This document shows positions 9,551-18,073 of a DNA stretch of 64,000 nt, piece by piece. How positions within the stretch are numbered: the first letter of the stretch is position 1; each line of letters opens with the position of its first letter. A program made the translations under genes and the position numbers. The notes under the pieces were generated by a model. It was not told the DNA's origin. It made no database searches and saw nothing but the letters and a program-made list of their open reading frames with translations. This DNA is from Algoriphagus vanfongensis DSM 17529 (GTDB taxonomy: Bacteria > Bacteroidota > Bacteroidia > Cytophagales > Cyclobacteriaceae), in the NCBI RefSeq assembly GCF_000429465.1, contig NZ_AUBX01000011.1:1-64000 (forward strand). Direction: 5' to 3'.

Positions 9551-10129
9551 TTACTTTTTGTCTTCATAAAAACACTTCCTACATCTGGCTTCGTAGCTTT
9601 CTTTTTCGCCTAGCATGACCTTTTGCTTCGAATCAGAAAGTCGAAATGAAAACGCAGCCAAATCTCCGCATTTCATGCAGATTGCATGGACTTTGGTGAC
9701 ATATTCAGCTATGGCCATGAGCTTCGGCATGGGTTCAAAAGGCTGCCCTTCGAAATCCATATCCAATCCTGCTAAAATGACCCGTTTGCCTTGTAGGGCT
9801 AGTTTTTGAGCCACAGAGACGATCTGATCATCAAAAAACTGTACCTCATCGATGCCCACGACATCGCAGCCTCCACTCCATAGCAGGATGTCTTCTGCAA
9901 AATTGACAGGACTGGACCGTATGGAGGTATCATTGTGCGAAACCACGTCTTCTTCATGGTAGCGTTTGTCGATACTTGGCTTGAAAATTTCCACTTTTTG
10001 ACGGGCAATTTTAGCTCGGTTGAGGCGACGGATCAGCTCTTCGGTTTTGCCAGAAAACATGGAGCCGCAGATCACTTCTATCTGTCCCTTTTTGTCTTTG
10101 CGGCTCTCTATGGAAGATTCGAAAATCAT
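9551..10129 (-). CDS. tdk: Thymidine kinase (type II)
   Basis: 192 residues. Phosphorylates thymidine to dTMP in nucleotide salvage. Walker A GSMFSGKTE is at residues 22-30, a Walker B-like DEVQFFDD lies mid-protein, and the lasso zinc site is formed by CMKCGD and CRKC near the C-terminus. The start codon at 10129 follows the stop of the ferredoxin gene by a single base (TAA-c-ATG), so the two are translationally coupled. Length matches the bacterial TK family. Confidence 0.96.
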   Translation of the reverse strand: MIFESSIESRKDKKGQIEVICGSMFSGKTEELIRRLNRAKIARQKVEIFKPSIDKRYHEEDVVSHNDTSIRSSPVNFAEDILLWSGGCDVVGIDEVQFFDDQIVSVAQKLALQGKRVILAGLDMDFEGQPFEPMPKLMAIAEYVTKVHAICMKCGDLAAFSFRLSDSKQKVMLGEKESYEARCRKCFYEDKK

Positions 10130-10130
10130 G

Positions 10131-10457
10131 TTATTCGCTATAATCTAGATGTGGAAACTTGTTGGTGTCAGCTACACGCACGCAAATTTCCCCTTTTTGT
10201 AAAACTGCCTGACAAGATAAGCGTTCATTGAGTTGAAGTCTGTTTTGCTTCCGGAAAAAAAGCTCCCGATCGTTTAGTTCGCTGAGATTTTCCATTCCAG
10301 AGCGCACGATGATCTTACAGGAAGTGCAGCGGCCTTTTTTGCCGCAGGCATGCATCCAGTCTATACCGTTTTCATGAATTAATTCAATAACTTTACGATT
10401 ACTTGCCTCTGAATTAATTGAGTGATTAAATAGATTTTCAATGACGATTCTGGGCAT
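10131..10457 (-). CDS. [2Fe-2S] ferredoxin
   Basis: 108 residues from the ATG at 10457 (MPRIVIENLF). The motif ACGKKGRCTSC plus a later Cys (RLSCQAV) gives the C-x5-C-x2-C...C pattern of a plant/adrenodoxin-type [2Fe-2S] cluster. It likely donates electrons to an unidentified reductase or oxygenase. The frame extends upstream to 10499 but would then overlap the divergent gene, so the internal ATG is preferred. First gene of the ferredoxin-tdk pair. Confidence 0.85.
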   Translation of the reverse strand: MPRIVIENLFNHSINSEASNRKVIELIHENGIDWMHACGKKGRCTSCKIIVRSGMENLSELNDRELFFRKQNRLQLNERLSCQAVLQKGEICVRVADTNKFPHLDYSE

Positions 10458-10491
10458 TTGTTCGTTGACTTTTGTAAAACACCTGCATCCA

Positions 10492-11592
10492 ATGACCATT
10501 CAAATTAACAGCAATTATTTAGAAAAATACGCCGAAGAGTACGCCTCGATCGTTTGTGATCGATATTATGCTGGCAAGCAGTTTATTACAGGACAGGATA
10601 TCGTACAGCTGACGAGTTCTGTTCAGGTCAATTTCTTTGTCATCAAGCGACTTTTTGAATTGTGGCAGGATGAACTCGCCAACCTGACCGCCAATCCGTA
10701 TTTTGATTACAGGGATATTTCGGTACATGAAGCTTTGACTCAGTTTATGAATGTGCTCTCGCGTCGAATCAAAGTGGAGCGCGGAAGTTTCGAGCCGCTG
10801 GTCAAATATGCCGTGGCTCAATCTATTCTGGTGGCTACCGATCCAGTTTCGTTTTTCCAGCAAGAAATCGATAAAGCTCCTGCGGGAAAGATCAATGAAT
10901 TTCTGAAGGAAAATAAGAAGTACTACAAATGGCATGAAAAGGCCATAACTTTTCTGATAGACAAAGCTGGTTTTGGCCATGATGAGTCTGCATACAAACG
11001 AGCCATTGCGGCCAATTACCAAGCCATTGCAGATAGCCTGGAATCTGTCAATTTGTTGATAGCAACATTGGGTGATGTGAAGGCTTTTGATCTGGATGCT
11101 TACTTGCAAGGCAGTCAGTCTACTACTGTCTCATCCACTAGCAGCCCTGTAGAGGATGAGGGGCAGGGGTCCTTTTTTGATCAAGTCGAAGCTCCGCAAG
11201 AAAAACAACCTGCGCCTAGTCCAGAGCCTCAGGTGACGCCTAGACCAGAGCCTGTAGTTCAAGAGGCCAAAACCACTTATTCCAATGGTAAAATCAATGC
11301 CCAAGATTTGAAAGTTCGGTATTCGGCAGAGAGCTATAGGGGAATGAAAAATGTCATCGGTGAACTGTCAGAAAGCTTGGCAATCAACCAGAGATTTATG
11401 TTTACAAAAGAGCTATTTGATGGCAACGCGGATCTGCTCGGTCATGCGCTCAAATCAATCGATGAGTGTAGTTCCTTTGAAGAAGCGGTAGGGCTCATTA
11501 ACCACCGCTATGTGGAGGAGCTCAATTGGGATAGCTCTGCAGAACCGGTTCACGAATTTATGCAGCTGGTCTATCGCAAATTTGCTGATTAA
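10492..11592 (+). CDS. Uncharacterised protein, 366 residues
   Basis: The ATG at 10492 (MTIQINSNYLEKYAEEYASIV) was chosen because an upstream in-frame ATG at 10441 would overlap the ferredoxin gene. The N-terminal ~200 residues look helical and soluble (LEKYAEEYASIVCDRYYAGKQ, FEPLVKYAVAQSILVATDP). A Pro/Glu/Gln/Ser-rich linker (~205-265) follows, then a second helical domain (NVIGELSESLAINQRFMFTKELF). There is no signal peptide or membrane segment, so it is probably cytoplasmic. I do not recognise the family. It is transcribed away from ferredoxin-tdk from a 34-bp gap and ends at a strong terminator. Confidence 0.8.
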   Translation: MTIQINSNYLEKYAEEYASIVCDRYYAGKQFITGQDIVQLTSSVQVNFFVIKRLFELWQDELANLTANPYFDYRDISVHEALTQFMNVLSRRIKVERGSFEPLVKYAVAQSILVATDPVSFFQQEIDKAPAGKINEFLKENKKYYKWHEKAITFLIDKAGFGHDESAYKRAIAANYQAIADSLESVNLLIATLGDVKAFDLDAYLQGSQSTTVSSTSSPVEDEGQGSFFDQVEAPQEKQPAPSPEPQVTPRPEPVVQEAKTTYSNGKINAQDLKVRYSAESYRGMKNVIGELSESLAINQRFMFTKELFDGNADLLGHALKSIDECSSFEEAVGLINHRYVEELNWDSSAEPVHEFMQLVYRKFAD

Positions 11593-11659
11593 GATTGCCG
11601 ATCTTTTGCAAAGTAAAAAATAGAACTTGAAGAAGTGACACCGCTCCGAAATTGTAATC

Positions 11660-11696
11660 AAGCCTTTCCTGAAATGGAAAGGCTTTTTATTTTTCA
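11660..11696 (+). terminator. Rho-independent terminator
   Basis: A perfect 10-bp stem, 11660-11669 / 11676-11685 (AAGCCTTTCC / GGAAAGGCTT), with a 6-nt loop, followed by TTTATTTTT. It closes the 10492-11592 gene. Confidence 0.9.
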
Positions 11697-11796
11697 ACTA
11701 GACAGAGAGATTACCGCGAATAGCATGTAATGATCAGTCTTCCATCCTAAACTCAAAGAAATTGGGATTGTATCGAAAAGCGGATTTACTTTTCAC

Positions 11797-13074
11797 TTAA
11801 TAAATCCTTCCTAGCTGCTGAGATCTGGAAGAGTCGAGCTTGACGAAAATGAAAAGCAATACGGTGAATGCCCAAAGGGATGATCCACCATAGCTGAAGA
11901 ATGGGAGTGGAATCCCGACCACGGGAAATAGTCCGATGGTCATTGCGATATTGATCATAAAGTGGAAAAGTAAGATCGAGATCACGCAATAGCCATAGAT
12001 TCGAGCAAATCGAGTTTTCTGTCTTTCGGCCATCACCACAAGTCTTACCAGCAATGTGACAAAGAGTCCAATCACCACTAGGCTCCCGACCCAGCCAAAT
12101 TCCTCTCCCAAGGTGCAAAAAATAAAATCGGTGTGCTGCTCCGGTACAAAATCAAACTTGGTCTGAGTTCCTTCCAAGTATCCTTTGCCCAGCAGTCCCC
12201 CTGATCCAATTGCGATCTTGGATTGAGTCACATTCCAGCCCACACCTAGAGGATCTAGGTTGGGGTTGAAAAGAACCATAATCCTGTTTTGCTGATGCTC
12301 TGGAAGCTTGGAAACTACAAAGTCAATACTGTAGCTGTACGCAATCATTCCGATGCCGATCAAAGAAAAAGCGACAATTCTCTGCCAGGTTTTCTTTCCC
12401 ATTAGAATCAAGATCAGCATGATCAAAACGATCCCGATGGCCAAATAGAGATTGTTTTCAATGCCCAAAGAAAGTAGGGAAAGTGCTATGAAACCAATGC
12501 CCAAAATATAGTATCGCTGAGGAAATCCTTCTCTGTAAAACATCAGAAACATGGAAAAATACACCATGGCAGTCCCTGTGTCCGGTTGGAGGAGGATCAG
12601 AAAAACCGGCAGAATCAAAACCCCAAAAGCTGTTAATTGATCCTTGGTTTTGGTCAGATCAAAAGAAGGCCTTTCCATGACTTTGGCGAGAGCCAAAGCT
12701 GTTGCCAACTTGGCAAACTCTCCGGGCTGAATCCGTAAGGAACCCACACCGATAGACAATACTTGGCCATTCACTTCCTTTCCTATAAAAGGAGTAGCGA
12801 TCAAGATGAGAATGAATACGAGATAGATATAGAGGGAGAGATTTTCGAAAAACCGATAATCTGCTACCATAATGAGGATGATCAAAACGACAGAAATCCC
12901 GATCCGGACCAATTGCTGACCGGAATTGATGGACATGTCAAACATACTCTGGGGCGCCTGACTGTCATAGACTGCAGCGTAGATATTGAACCAGCCGATA
13001 AAGACCAGTGCGAAATAAATAACTACGACCAACCAGTCTACCCGGCTTATTTGTACGTCTGCAGATCCCCTCAT
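11797..13074 (-). CDS. rodA: Rod-shape peptidoglycan glycosyltransferase RodA (SEDS)
   Basis: 425 residues with about ten membrane helices. SEDS family signatures include GSGGLLGKGYLEGTQTKFDFVPEQHTDF (split here: GSGGLLGKGYLEGTQ and FVPEQHTDF) and the C-terminal GIPLPFFSYGGSSL. RodA polymerises lipid II into glycan strands during elongation, with PBP2 as its transpeptidase partner. It is the last gene of the mre cluster and starts one base past the mrdA stop codon. No unusual features. Confidence 0.96.
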   Translation of the reverse strand: MRGSADVQISRVDWLVVVIYFALVFIGWFNIYAAVYDSQAPQSMFDMSINSGQQLVRIGISVVLIILIMVADYRFFENLSLYIYLVFILILIATPFIGKEVNGQVLSIGVGSLRIQPGEFAKLATALALAKVMERPSFDLTKTKDQLTAFGVLILPVFLILLQPDTGTAMVYFSMFLMFYREGFPQRYYILGIGFIALSLLSLGIENNLYLAIGIVLIMLILILMGKKTWQRIVAFSLIGIGMIAYSYSIDFVVSKLPEHQQNRIMVLFNPNLDPLGVGWNVTQSKIAIGSGGLLGKGYLEGTQTKFDFVPEQHTDFIFCTLGEEFGWVGSLVVIGLFVTLLVRLVVMAERQKTRFARIYGYCVISILLFHFMINIAMTIGLFPVVGIPLPFFSYGGSSLWAFTVLLFIFVKLDSSRSQQLGRIY

Positions 13075-14877
13075 TTAATAGATAAAATTACCGGCAAGTA
13101 CATATTCCTGAAGTGCCGGACGTGTGATTTCTCCTTTGATGTATTTTTCTATCATCAGAGAAGCTGTACTGGCTGCTGCACGACCTCCCCAGCCGGCATT
13201 TTCCACATAGACGGCGATGGCGATTTTGGGATCATCCTTTGGAGCGAAAGCCACAAAAACCGAGTGATCTTCTCCGTGTGGGTTTTGGGCTGTCCCTGTT
13301 TTACCAGCAATGACAAGATCTTGAATGATCGCTCTAGTAGCCGTACCATAGAGTGCCTCTGCCATGGCATCCTGTACCATGTCAAAATGATGCGCGTCCA
13401 CACCCACCTCATTTTTCACCCGGTATTCCGCAGGGATTTGACTAGGATCTCCGTCTACCGCTTTGATAAGGTGCGGAGTATAATAATAGCCTTTGTTCGC
13501 GAAAATAGCCGCCAAGTTTGCCATCTGTAAAGGCGTCACTTGAAGTTCTCCTTGGCCAATAGAAAGAGAGTAGATGGTAGAATATTTCCATCTGCCTTCT
13601 CCATAAAACCGATCGTAAAGTTGGCTAGAGGGGACATCGCCTCCTTTTTCACCTACGATGTCTATTCCCAGTCTTCCTCCCAATCCGAATTTCATGACCT
13701 TTCCTCTCCAATCATCCAAGCCTATTTCGGTGTCTTTGAAGGTGTTGCTTGACACTTCCCGATTGATCATTTTACGAAATGCCTGATGGTAATAGGGATT
13801 GCAAGAGTTTCGGATAGCTCCGAAAAGATTGACTGGTGAAGGGTGATTGTGGCAGGCCACTAGTGACTTGTTGCAGGCAAATGTAGTTTCAGGAAATAAT
13901 ATTCCATCCTGTAAACCGATCAGACTCTGGACGATTTTGAAAATGGACCCCGGGGGATACATCGCCATGATAGGGCGATTGAAAAGGGGTTTTTGAGGAT
14001 CTTTATTGAGTCGGGTATAGGTTTTGCCAAACTCGGATCCTGTCAATTCATTGGGGTTGTAGTAGGGGGCCGAGATCATGGCAAGAATCTCTCCGGATTT
14101 AGGTTCGATAGCGACCACGGAGCCGGTTTTGCCCTGCATCAAAAATTCACCATAAAGCTGCAACTCACGATCCAGCGTGGAGGTCAGATTGCGGCCGGCT
14201 ACAGAAGCAGTGTCATATTCCCCGTCTTTGAAAGGTCCTTTGTCGATCCCTCGTACATTGACCATTTTATATTTGACGCCCTTGACACCTCGGAGATCGT
14301 CTTCGTAGTAGCGCTCCAATCCACTTAATCCCACATAGTCTCCTTGAGAATAATAGTTGACACTATCACGCTCCAACTGGCGGGCACTGATTTCACCGAT
14401 ATAGCCCAAGGCATGAGATGCAATGGGCTCTGGATAAGACCTGACTGACCTAGTCATGATAAACAGTCCCGGATAGTCGATCAAATAATCCTGCATTTTG
14501 GCAAACTCGGTGGTAGAGATTTGCTTGATCAGCGGAGAAGGCTTGACCCAGGAGTATTTACGGGCTGCATTGTAATTTTCGATCAGATGTTCTTTGCTGA
14601 TATCAAAAAGCTCCAAAAATCGAGCTGTATCCTGCACGTTAAATTCCTTGGGCACGACCATCAGGTCGAAGATAGGATTGTTGTATACCAACAACTTCCC
14701 GTTACGGTCATATACCAGTCCGCGGTAGGGGTGATCCACGACACGCTGAATGGCATTTCGCTCAGCTCTTTTCATAAAGCTGTCGTCCATGACCTGAATG
14801 GAGAAAAGCTTGGTCAACAATACCAAGCCTACTCCCAAAATTAATAGGATGATGACTACTGGTCTCTGATCTTTCAT
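13075..14877 (-). CDS. mrdA: Penicillin-binding protein 2 (elongation transpeptidase)
   Basis: 600 residues. An N-terminal membrane anchor (VVIILLILGVGLVLLTKLF) is followed by a PBP dimerisation/pedestal domain (YRGLVYDRNGKLL) and a transpeptidase domain. The catalytic SxxK is S-I-F-K in PPGSIFKIVQ (~residue 311), SxN is SCN (~359), and KTG is in GKTGTAQN (~residue 529). It cross-links glycan strands made by RodA. The start codon overlaps the mreD stop by one base (TAATG), showing translational coupling. Confidence 0.96.
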   Translation of the reverse strand: MKDQRPVVIILLILGVGLVLLTKLFSIQVMDDSFMKRAERNAIQRVVDHPYRGLVYDRNGKLLVYNNPIFDLMVVPKEFNVQDTARFLELFDISKEHLIENYNAARKYSWVKPSPLIKQISTTEFAKMQDYLIDYPGLFIMTRSVRSYPEPIASHALGYIGEISARQLERDSVNYYSQGDYVGLSGLERYYEDDLRGVKGVKYKMVNVRGIDKGPFKDGEYDTASVAGRNLTSTLDRELQLYGEFLMQGKTGSVVAIEPKSGEILAMISAPYYNPNELTGSEFGKTYTRLNKDPQKPLFNRPIMAMYPPGSIFKIVQSLIGLQDGILFPETTFACNKSLVACHNHPSPVNLFGAIRNSCNPYYHQAFRKMINREVSSNTFKDTEIGLDDWRGKVMKFGLGGRLGIDIVGEKGGDVPSSQLYDRFYGEGRWKYSTIYSLSIGQGELQVTPLQMANLAAIFANKGYYYTPHLIKAVDGDPSQIPAEYRVKNEVGVDAHHFDMVQDAMAEALYGTATRAIIQDLVIAGKTGTAQNPHGEDHSVFVAFAPKDDPKIAIAVYVENAGWGGRAAASTASLMIEKYIKGEITRPALQEYVLAGNFIY

Positions 14878-15398
14878 TAAATTCCTCTCCTGCGTTTAAA
14901 GAACAGCAACTGTACAAGTATAGCCAAAACGAAGGTCAAAATCGAGGAAAAAAAGCTTTTGTTCAGTACCTGAAAAAAGCCTCCTGTGCCCCATTGGTCT
15001 ATCAGAAAGAAGACCAGAGAAAATGCAAATAGCATAGGCATGGCGTAAGTAAAGTACCAACCCATTCCCATTTCTTTCAAGTCAGGTTCACTGCTGTCTG
15101 TATAGCCTCCGGTAGGGCTGATGACTTTGAGCCAGTAGGGGCGCAAAAAGCCAATGAATGTGGCTGCTGCAGCGTGTATACCGATGGTGTCATAAAAGAT
15201 ATCAACGGTCAATCCCATTCCAAAACTGATCAAAATCAAGGGGACGTGATCAATCGTAACAGGCAGTGACAATATCGCCAAAAGATATAGGAAGCACATC
15301 GCCACCCCAAATAGCGCCAGATTCTTCAGTAGAAGAATCTGCACACAGATCAGGACTAAGCCCAATAAGAAATAGGTGATGAATGTCCTAATATTCAT
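14877..15398 (-). CDS. mreD: Rod shape-determining protein MreD
   Basis: 173 residues, mostly membrane helices (YFLLGLVLICVQILLLKNLALFG, ...SILTFVLAILVQLLFF). Identification rests on hydrophobicity, size and position between mreC and mrdA. MreD is an inner-membrane partner of MreC in the elongasome. Its start lies inside the end of mreC (11-nt overlap). Confidence 0.88.
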   Translation of the reverse strand: MNIRTFITYFLLGLVLICVQILLLKNLALFGVAMCFLYLLAILSLPVTIDHVPLILISFGMGLTVDIFYDTIGIHAAAATFIGFLRPYWLKVISPTGGYTDSSEPDLKEMGMGWYFTYAMPMLFAFSLVFFLIDQWGTGGFFQVLNKSFFSSILTFVLAILVQLLFFKRRRGI

Positions 15399-16224
15399 TG
15401 ATGACTTCTGCTTCTTGATGTAGAGAATCCAACTCAGGCAATTGAGTGTTTTCTACGAGGTAGACATAGTTGATTTTGCTGAAATCAGCACTTAGTTTCA
15501 CTTTGATGTCGTGATAGTTCTGATCACTGCCAGGCTCTATTGATAAGATAGTGCCAATAGGAATCCCCTCAGGGAATACGGCATTGAATCCAGAGCTGAC
15601 AATCGTGTCTCCGACTTGAGCCGTGACATGCCTTGGGACGTAGAGCATTTTGGCCTCATTGGCATTGCCGCCGTCCCAGTTGATTGATCCAAAAACATCA
15701 GTTGCTTTGATTTTGGAAGAAATCAGAAGCCCGGTATTGAGTAGAGAGATTCCTACTGAGAAATTTTCAGAAACGGTCTTGATTCGTCCGACAACTCCTT
15801 CTTGATTGAAGATACCCATACCTTCTTTCACTCCATCTTTGGCACCTTTGTTTAAGGTGATGTGATTTTGTGCAAATCGGACGGTCTGACTGATCACTCT
15901 CGCACTTCTAAACTCGAATGTGGCCTCAAATGCAGAGTCCAATTCGAATGTAACCGAGTCGCTGACAGGTTTCAGTTGGTTCAATGCTTCCAATAGCGCT
16001 GCATTTTGCTCTGTGAGTTTCTGATTGGCGTCTGCCAATGAAAAGAAATCCACGACGTCTGACTGAGTCTGAAGTACAGAACCGGTCAGGGCATTGGAGG
16101 AGTTAAAGAAAGCAGCACCTTGCGGAGAATTGTTGGCGACTATCATCCAGACTGCCACCACTTCCAGTATTACAAAAAGAAGAAAGGACCTGAGACTATA
16201 AAGGAATTGAAGGATGCGTAGCAT
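15388..16224 (-). CDS. mreC: Rod shape-determining protein MreC
   Basis: 278 residues. One N-terminal membrane helix (FLLFVILEVVAVWMIVA) is followed by a coiled-coil stretch and the periplasmic beta-barrel domain (ARVISQTVRFAQNHITLNKG, GVVGRIKTV, VGDTIVSSGFNAVFPEGIPIG). MreC links MreB filaments to PBP2 and activates it. It starts 7 bp after the mreB stop codon. Confidence 0.95.
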   Translation of the reverse strand: MLRILQFLYSLRSFLLFVILEVVAVWMIVANNSPQGAAFFNSSNALTGSVLQTQSDVVDFFSLADANQKLTEQNAALLEALNQLKPVSDSVTFELDSAFEATFEFRSARVISQTVRFAQNHITLNKGAKDGVKEGMGIFNQEGVVGRIKTVSENFSVGISLLNTGLLISSKIKATDVFGSINWDGGNANEAKMLYVPRHVTAQVGDTIVSSGFNAVFPEGIPIGTILSIEPGSDQNYHDIKVKLSADFSKINYVYLVENTQLPELDSLHQEAEVINEY

Positions 16225-16231
16225 TCAGGGA

Positions 16232-17260
16232 TTAGGTCATCAATACGGTTCTGAAATTTTGAACGTTTTTCAAGGCGGTTCCGGTACCTCTCACCACAGC
16301 TCTCAGCGGATCCTCGGCGATATGGATAGGAAGTTTGGTTTTTTGATGCAATCTCTTGTCAAGACCCTTGAGCAATGCTCCACCACCTGTGAGATGAATC
16401 CCATTGTCATAGATATCTGCAGAAAGTTCCGGTGGAGCGATTTCCAAAGCCTTCAAGACCGCTTCCTCTATTTTGGATACAGATTTGTCTAAAGCAAAAG
16501 CGATTTCGGAATAAGAGACTTTGATCACTTTAGGGATACCAGTCATCAAGTCACGGCCTCTGATTTCGTAGTCTTCTGGAGCTTCATCCAGCTCAGTCAA
16601 GGCCGAACCGATGGCTATTTTTACTTTTTCGGCAGATCGCTCTCCGATCAGTAAGTTGTGCTGCCGGCGCATGTAGTCCAAGATGTCCTTGGTGAAGGTG
16701 TCGCCTGCCACTCGGATAGACTGATCAGCCACGATTCCAGACAAAGCGATCAAGGCAATCTCAGTGGTACCGCCCCCGATATCCACGATCATGGAGCCCA
16801 TCGGTTTTTCGATATCGATACCGATACCGATAGCTGCAGCGATCGGTTCAAAAATCATATAGACCTCTTTGGCCCCTGCATGCTCTGCAGAGTCACGTAC
16901 GGCTCTTTTTTCTACTTCCGTGATTCCAGAGGGGATACAGATCACCATCCGGTGAGACTGAGGAAACATTCCTTTTTTCTGACCAGGGATCATTTTGATC
17001 AGACCACGGATCATCTGCTCGGCGGCGTAGAAGTCTGCGATCACCCCGTCTTTGAGAGGACGGATGGTTTTGATGTTTTCATGGGTTTTCTCGTGCATAT
17101 TCATCGCCTCTCTCCCTACTGCCAGCACCCGGTTGGTCGTCTTGTCGATCGCAATGATCGAAGGCTCATCTACGACAATTTTGTCCTTGTGAATGATCAG
17201 AGTGTTGGCTGTACCCAGGTCGATGGCGATATCGCTTGAGAAAAAATCAAATAATCCCAT
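16232..17260 (-). CDS. mreB: Rod shape-determining protein MreB (actin homologue)
   Basis: 342 residues. Actin-fold ATPase motifs are present: phosphate 1 AIDLGTANTLI, phosphate 2 IVDIGGGTTEIA and adenosine motif LTGGGALLKGLDKRL. MreB forms membrane-bound filaments that orient elongation. First gene of the mreBCD-mrdA-rodA operon. A TAATTTTG box on the minus strand at 17340-17347, about 80 bp upstream of the ATG, is a candidate -7 promoter element. Confidence 0.97.
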   Translation of the reverse strand: MGLFDFFSSDIAIDLGTANTLIIHKDKIVVDEPSIIAIDKTTNRVLAVGREAMNMHEKTHENIKTIRPLKDGVIADFYAAEQMIRGLIKMIPGQKKGMFPQSHRMVICIPSGITEVEKRAVRDSAEHAGAKEVYMIFEPIAAAIGIGIDIEKPMGSMIVDIGGGTTEIALIALSGIVADQSIRVAGDTFTKDILDYMRRQHNLLIGERSAEKVKIAIGSALTELDEAPEDYEIRGRDLMTGIPKVIKVSYSEIAFALDKSVSKIEEAVLKALEIAPPELSADIYDNGIHLTGGGALLKGLDKRLHQKTKLPIHIAEDPLRAVVRGTGTALKNVQNFRTVLMT

Positions 17261-17339
17261 GTGTATTGATTGGCGTTTACTAATTCAGGTTTACGGTTTA
17301 ATATAGCACGAAAGAAGATGCTTATTAAACGGGGGTCGG

Positions 17340-17347
17340 CAAAATTA
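17340..17347 (-). promoter_or_regulatory. Candidate -7 box of the mreB operon promoter
   Basis: TAATTTTG on the minus strand fits the Bacteroidetes consensus TAnnTTTG. Transcription would start near 17333, giving a leader of about 73 nt. An upstream TTTTG lies somewhat closer than usual, so the -33 part is weak. Confidence 0.5.
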
Positions 17348-17504
17348 TTATGTTCATCCCACAAAATGGAGTGATTCCCGATATTTTTTGAAGATTATTT
17401 TCCCCAGAATTCTCCACTTGGCAGTCAGGCGATCTTCTATCAATCCTGTCATTTTGAGCCCTTTTCCCAGAGCTAGGCGACATTTTTTCGTTTTTTGCCA
17501 ACAA

Positions 17505-17535
17505 TTGTTTTTCGAATAAAATTATTTTACCTTTG
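17505..17535 (+). promoter_or_regulatory. Promoter of rimP-nusA-infB
   Basis: TACCTTTG at 17528-17535 matches TAnnTTTG exactly, with a TTGTTTTT element at 17505-17512 in the -33 position. The predicted start is near 17541, placing the hairpin at 17558 inside the leader. Confidence 0.7.
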
Positions 17536-17557
17536 TGCCGTATTCGAAAAGTTTCTG

Positions 17558-17581
17558 GAGGGGACACCATGTCCCCTCTTT
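17558..17581 (+). promoter_or_regulatory. Terminator-like hairpin in the rimP leader
   Basis: A perfect 9-bp GC-rich stem, 17558-17566 / 17570-17578 (GAGGGGACA / TGTCCCCTC), with a 3-nt loop, followed by TTTC. It lies between the promoter and the rimP ATG (17595). Such a hairpin could act as an attenuator or protein-binding site controlling the nusA operon. That role is inferred. Confidence 0.6.
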
Positions 17582-17594
17582 CATTATGCATACT

Positions 17595-18068
17595 ATGTCG
17601 GATTTAAAACAAACATTGACTCAGATCGTGGAGAATCATCTGCCGGATGAAAGCCACTTTCTCGTGGAGCTCAGTATGGGTGCCAAAGGGGACCAGACGA
17701 CGCTCAATATACTGATCGATGCTGATCAGGGTGTGACGATTGAGACTTGTGCCAAAGTCAGCAGAAATGTCTCTGAGGAGATCGAGGCCAAAGATCTGAT
17801 CGATACGGCCTATCGAATCGAGGTGTCTTCTCCCGGGGTGGATTATCCGCTTGCCAGCAGGAGACAGTATCAGAAAAATATAGGCAGGACGCTCAAGGTC
17901 AACTTGGAGTCAGGCAAAGAAGTCAAAGGAAAGCTCGTCGATGTCAAAGACCAGGAGATTGTGCTCTTGGTAGCCAAAAAAGAAAAAGGCAAAAAGGCGA
18001 CTGAGGAAGAGACCTCATTCCCTTTTGAAGAAATAAAAAAATCAGTTGTACAAGTATCTTTTAAATAA
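17595..18068 (+). CDS. rimP: Ribosome maturation factor RimP
   Basis: 157 residues from the ATG at 17595 (MSDLKQTLTQIVENHL); an ATG three codons earlier is possible. The frame upstream runs through the leader hairpin and is not RimP-like. RimP signatures: LNILIDADQGVTIETCAKVSRNVS (here LNILIDADQGVTI) and YRIEVSSPGVDYPL. It assists 30S subunit maturation. Only 5 bp separate it from nusA. Confidence 0.95.
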   Translation: MSDLKQTLTQIVENHLPDESHFLVELSMGAKGDQTTLNILIDADQGVTIETCAKVSRNVSEEIEAKDLIDTAYRIEVSSPGVDYPLASRRQYQKNIGRTLKVNLESGKEVKGKLVDVKDQEIVLLVAKKEKGKKATEEETSFPFEEIKKSVVQVSFK

Positions 18069-18073
18069 ATCAA

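Larger units (their letters stand above)
17261..17594. other. Divergent promoter region between mreB and rimP, 334 bp
   Basis: Holds the mreB promoter (minus, 17340-17347), the rimP promoter (plus, 17505-17535) and the rimP leader hairpin (17558-17578). A frame open through 17325-17591 on the minus strand has no protein-like features and was not called. Confidence 0.7.

Noticed and set aside
10519-11109. 196-codon frame on the minus strand
   Set aside because: Antisense to the 10492-11592 gene, which has better protein character, a clean start and a terminator.
12763-13530. 255-codon frame on the plus strand
   Set aside because: Runs antisense across the junction of rodA and mrdA, both certain genes.
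16658-17239. 193-codon open frame on the plus strand
   Set aside because: It is antisense to mreB and its His/Asp-rich translation is a shadow of MreB codons.
17325-17591. 88-codon minus-strand frame in the mreB-rimP gap
   Set aside because: It spans both promoters and the leader hairpin and has no protein-like pattern.
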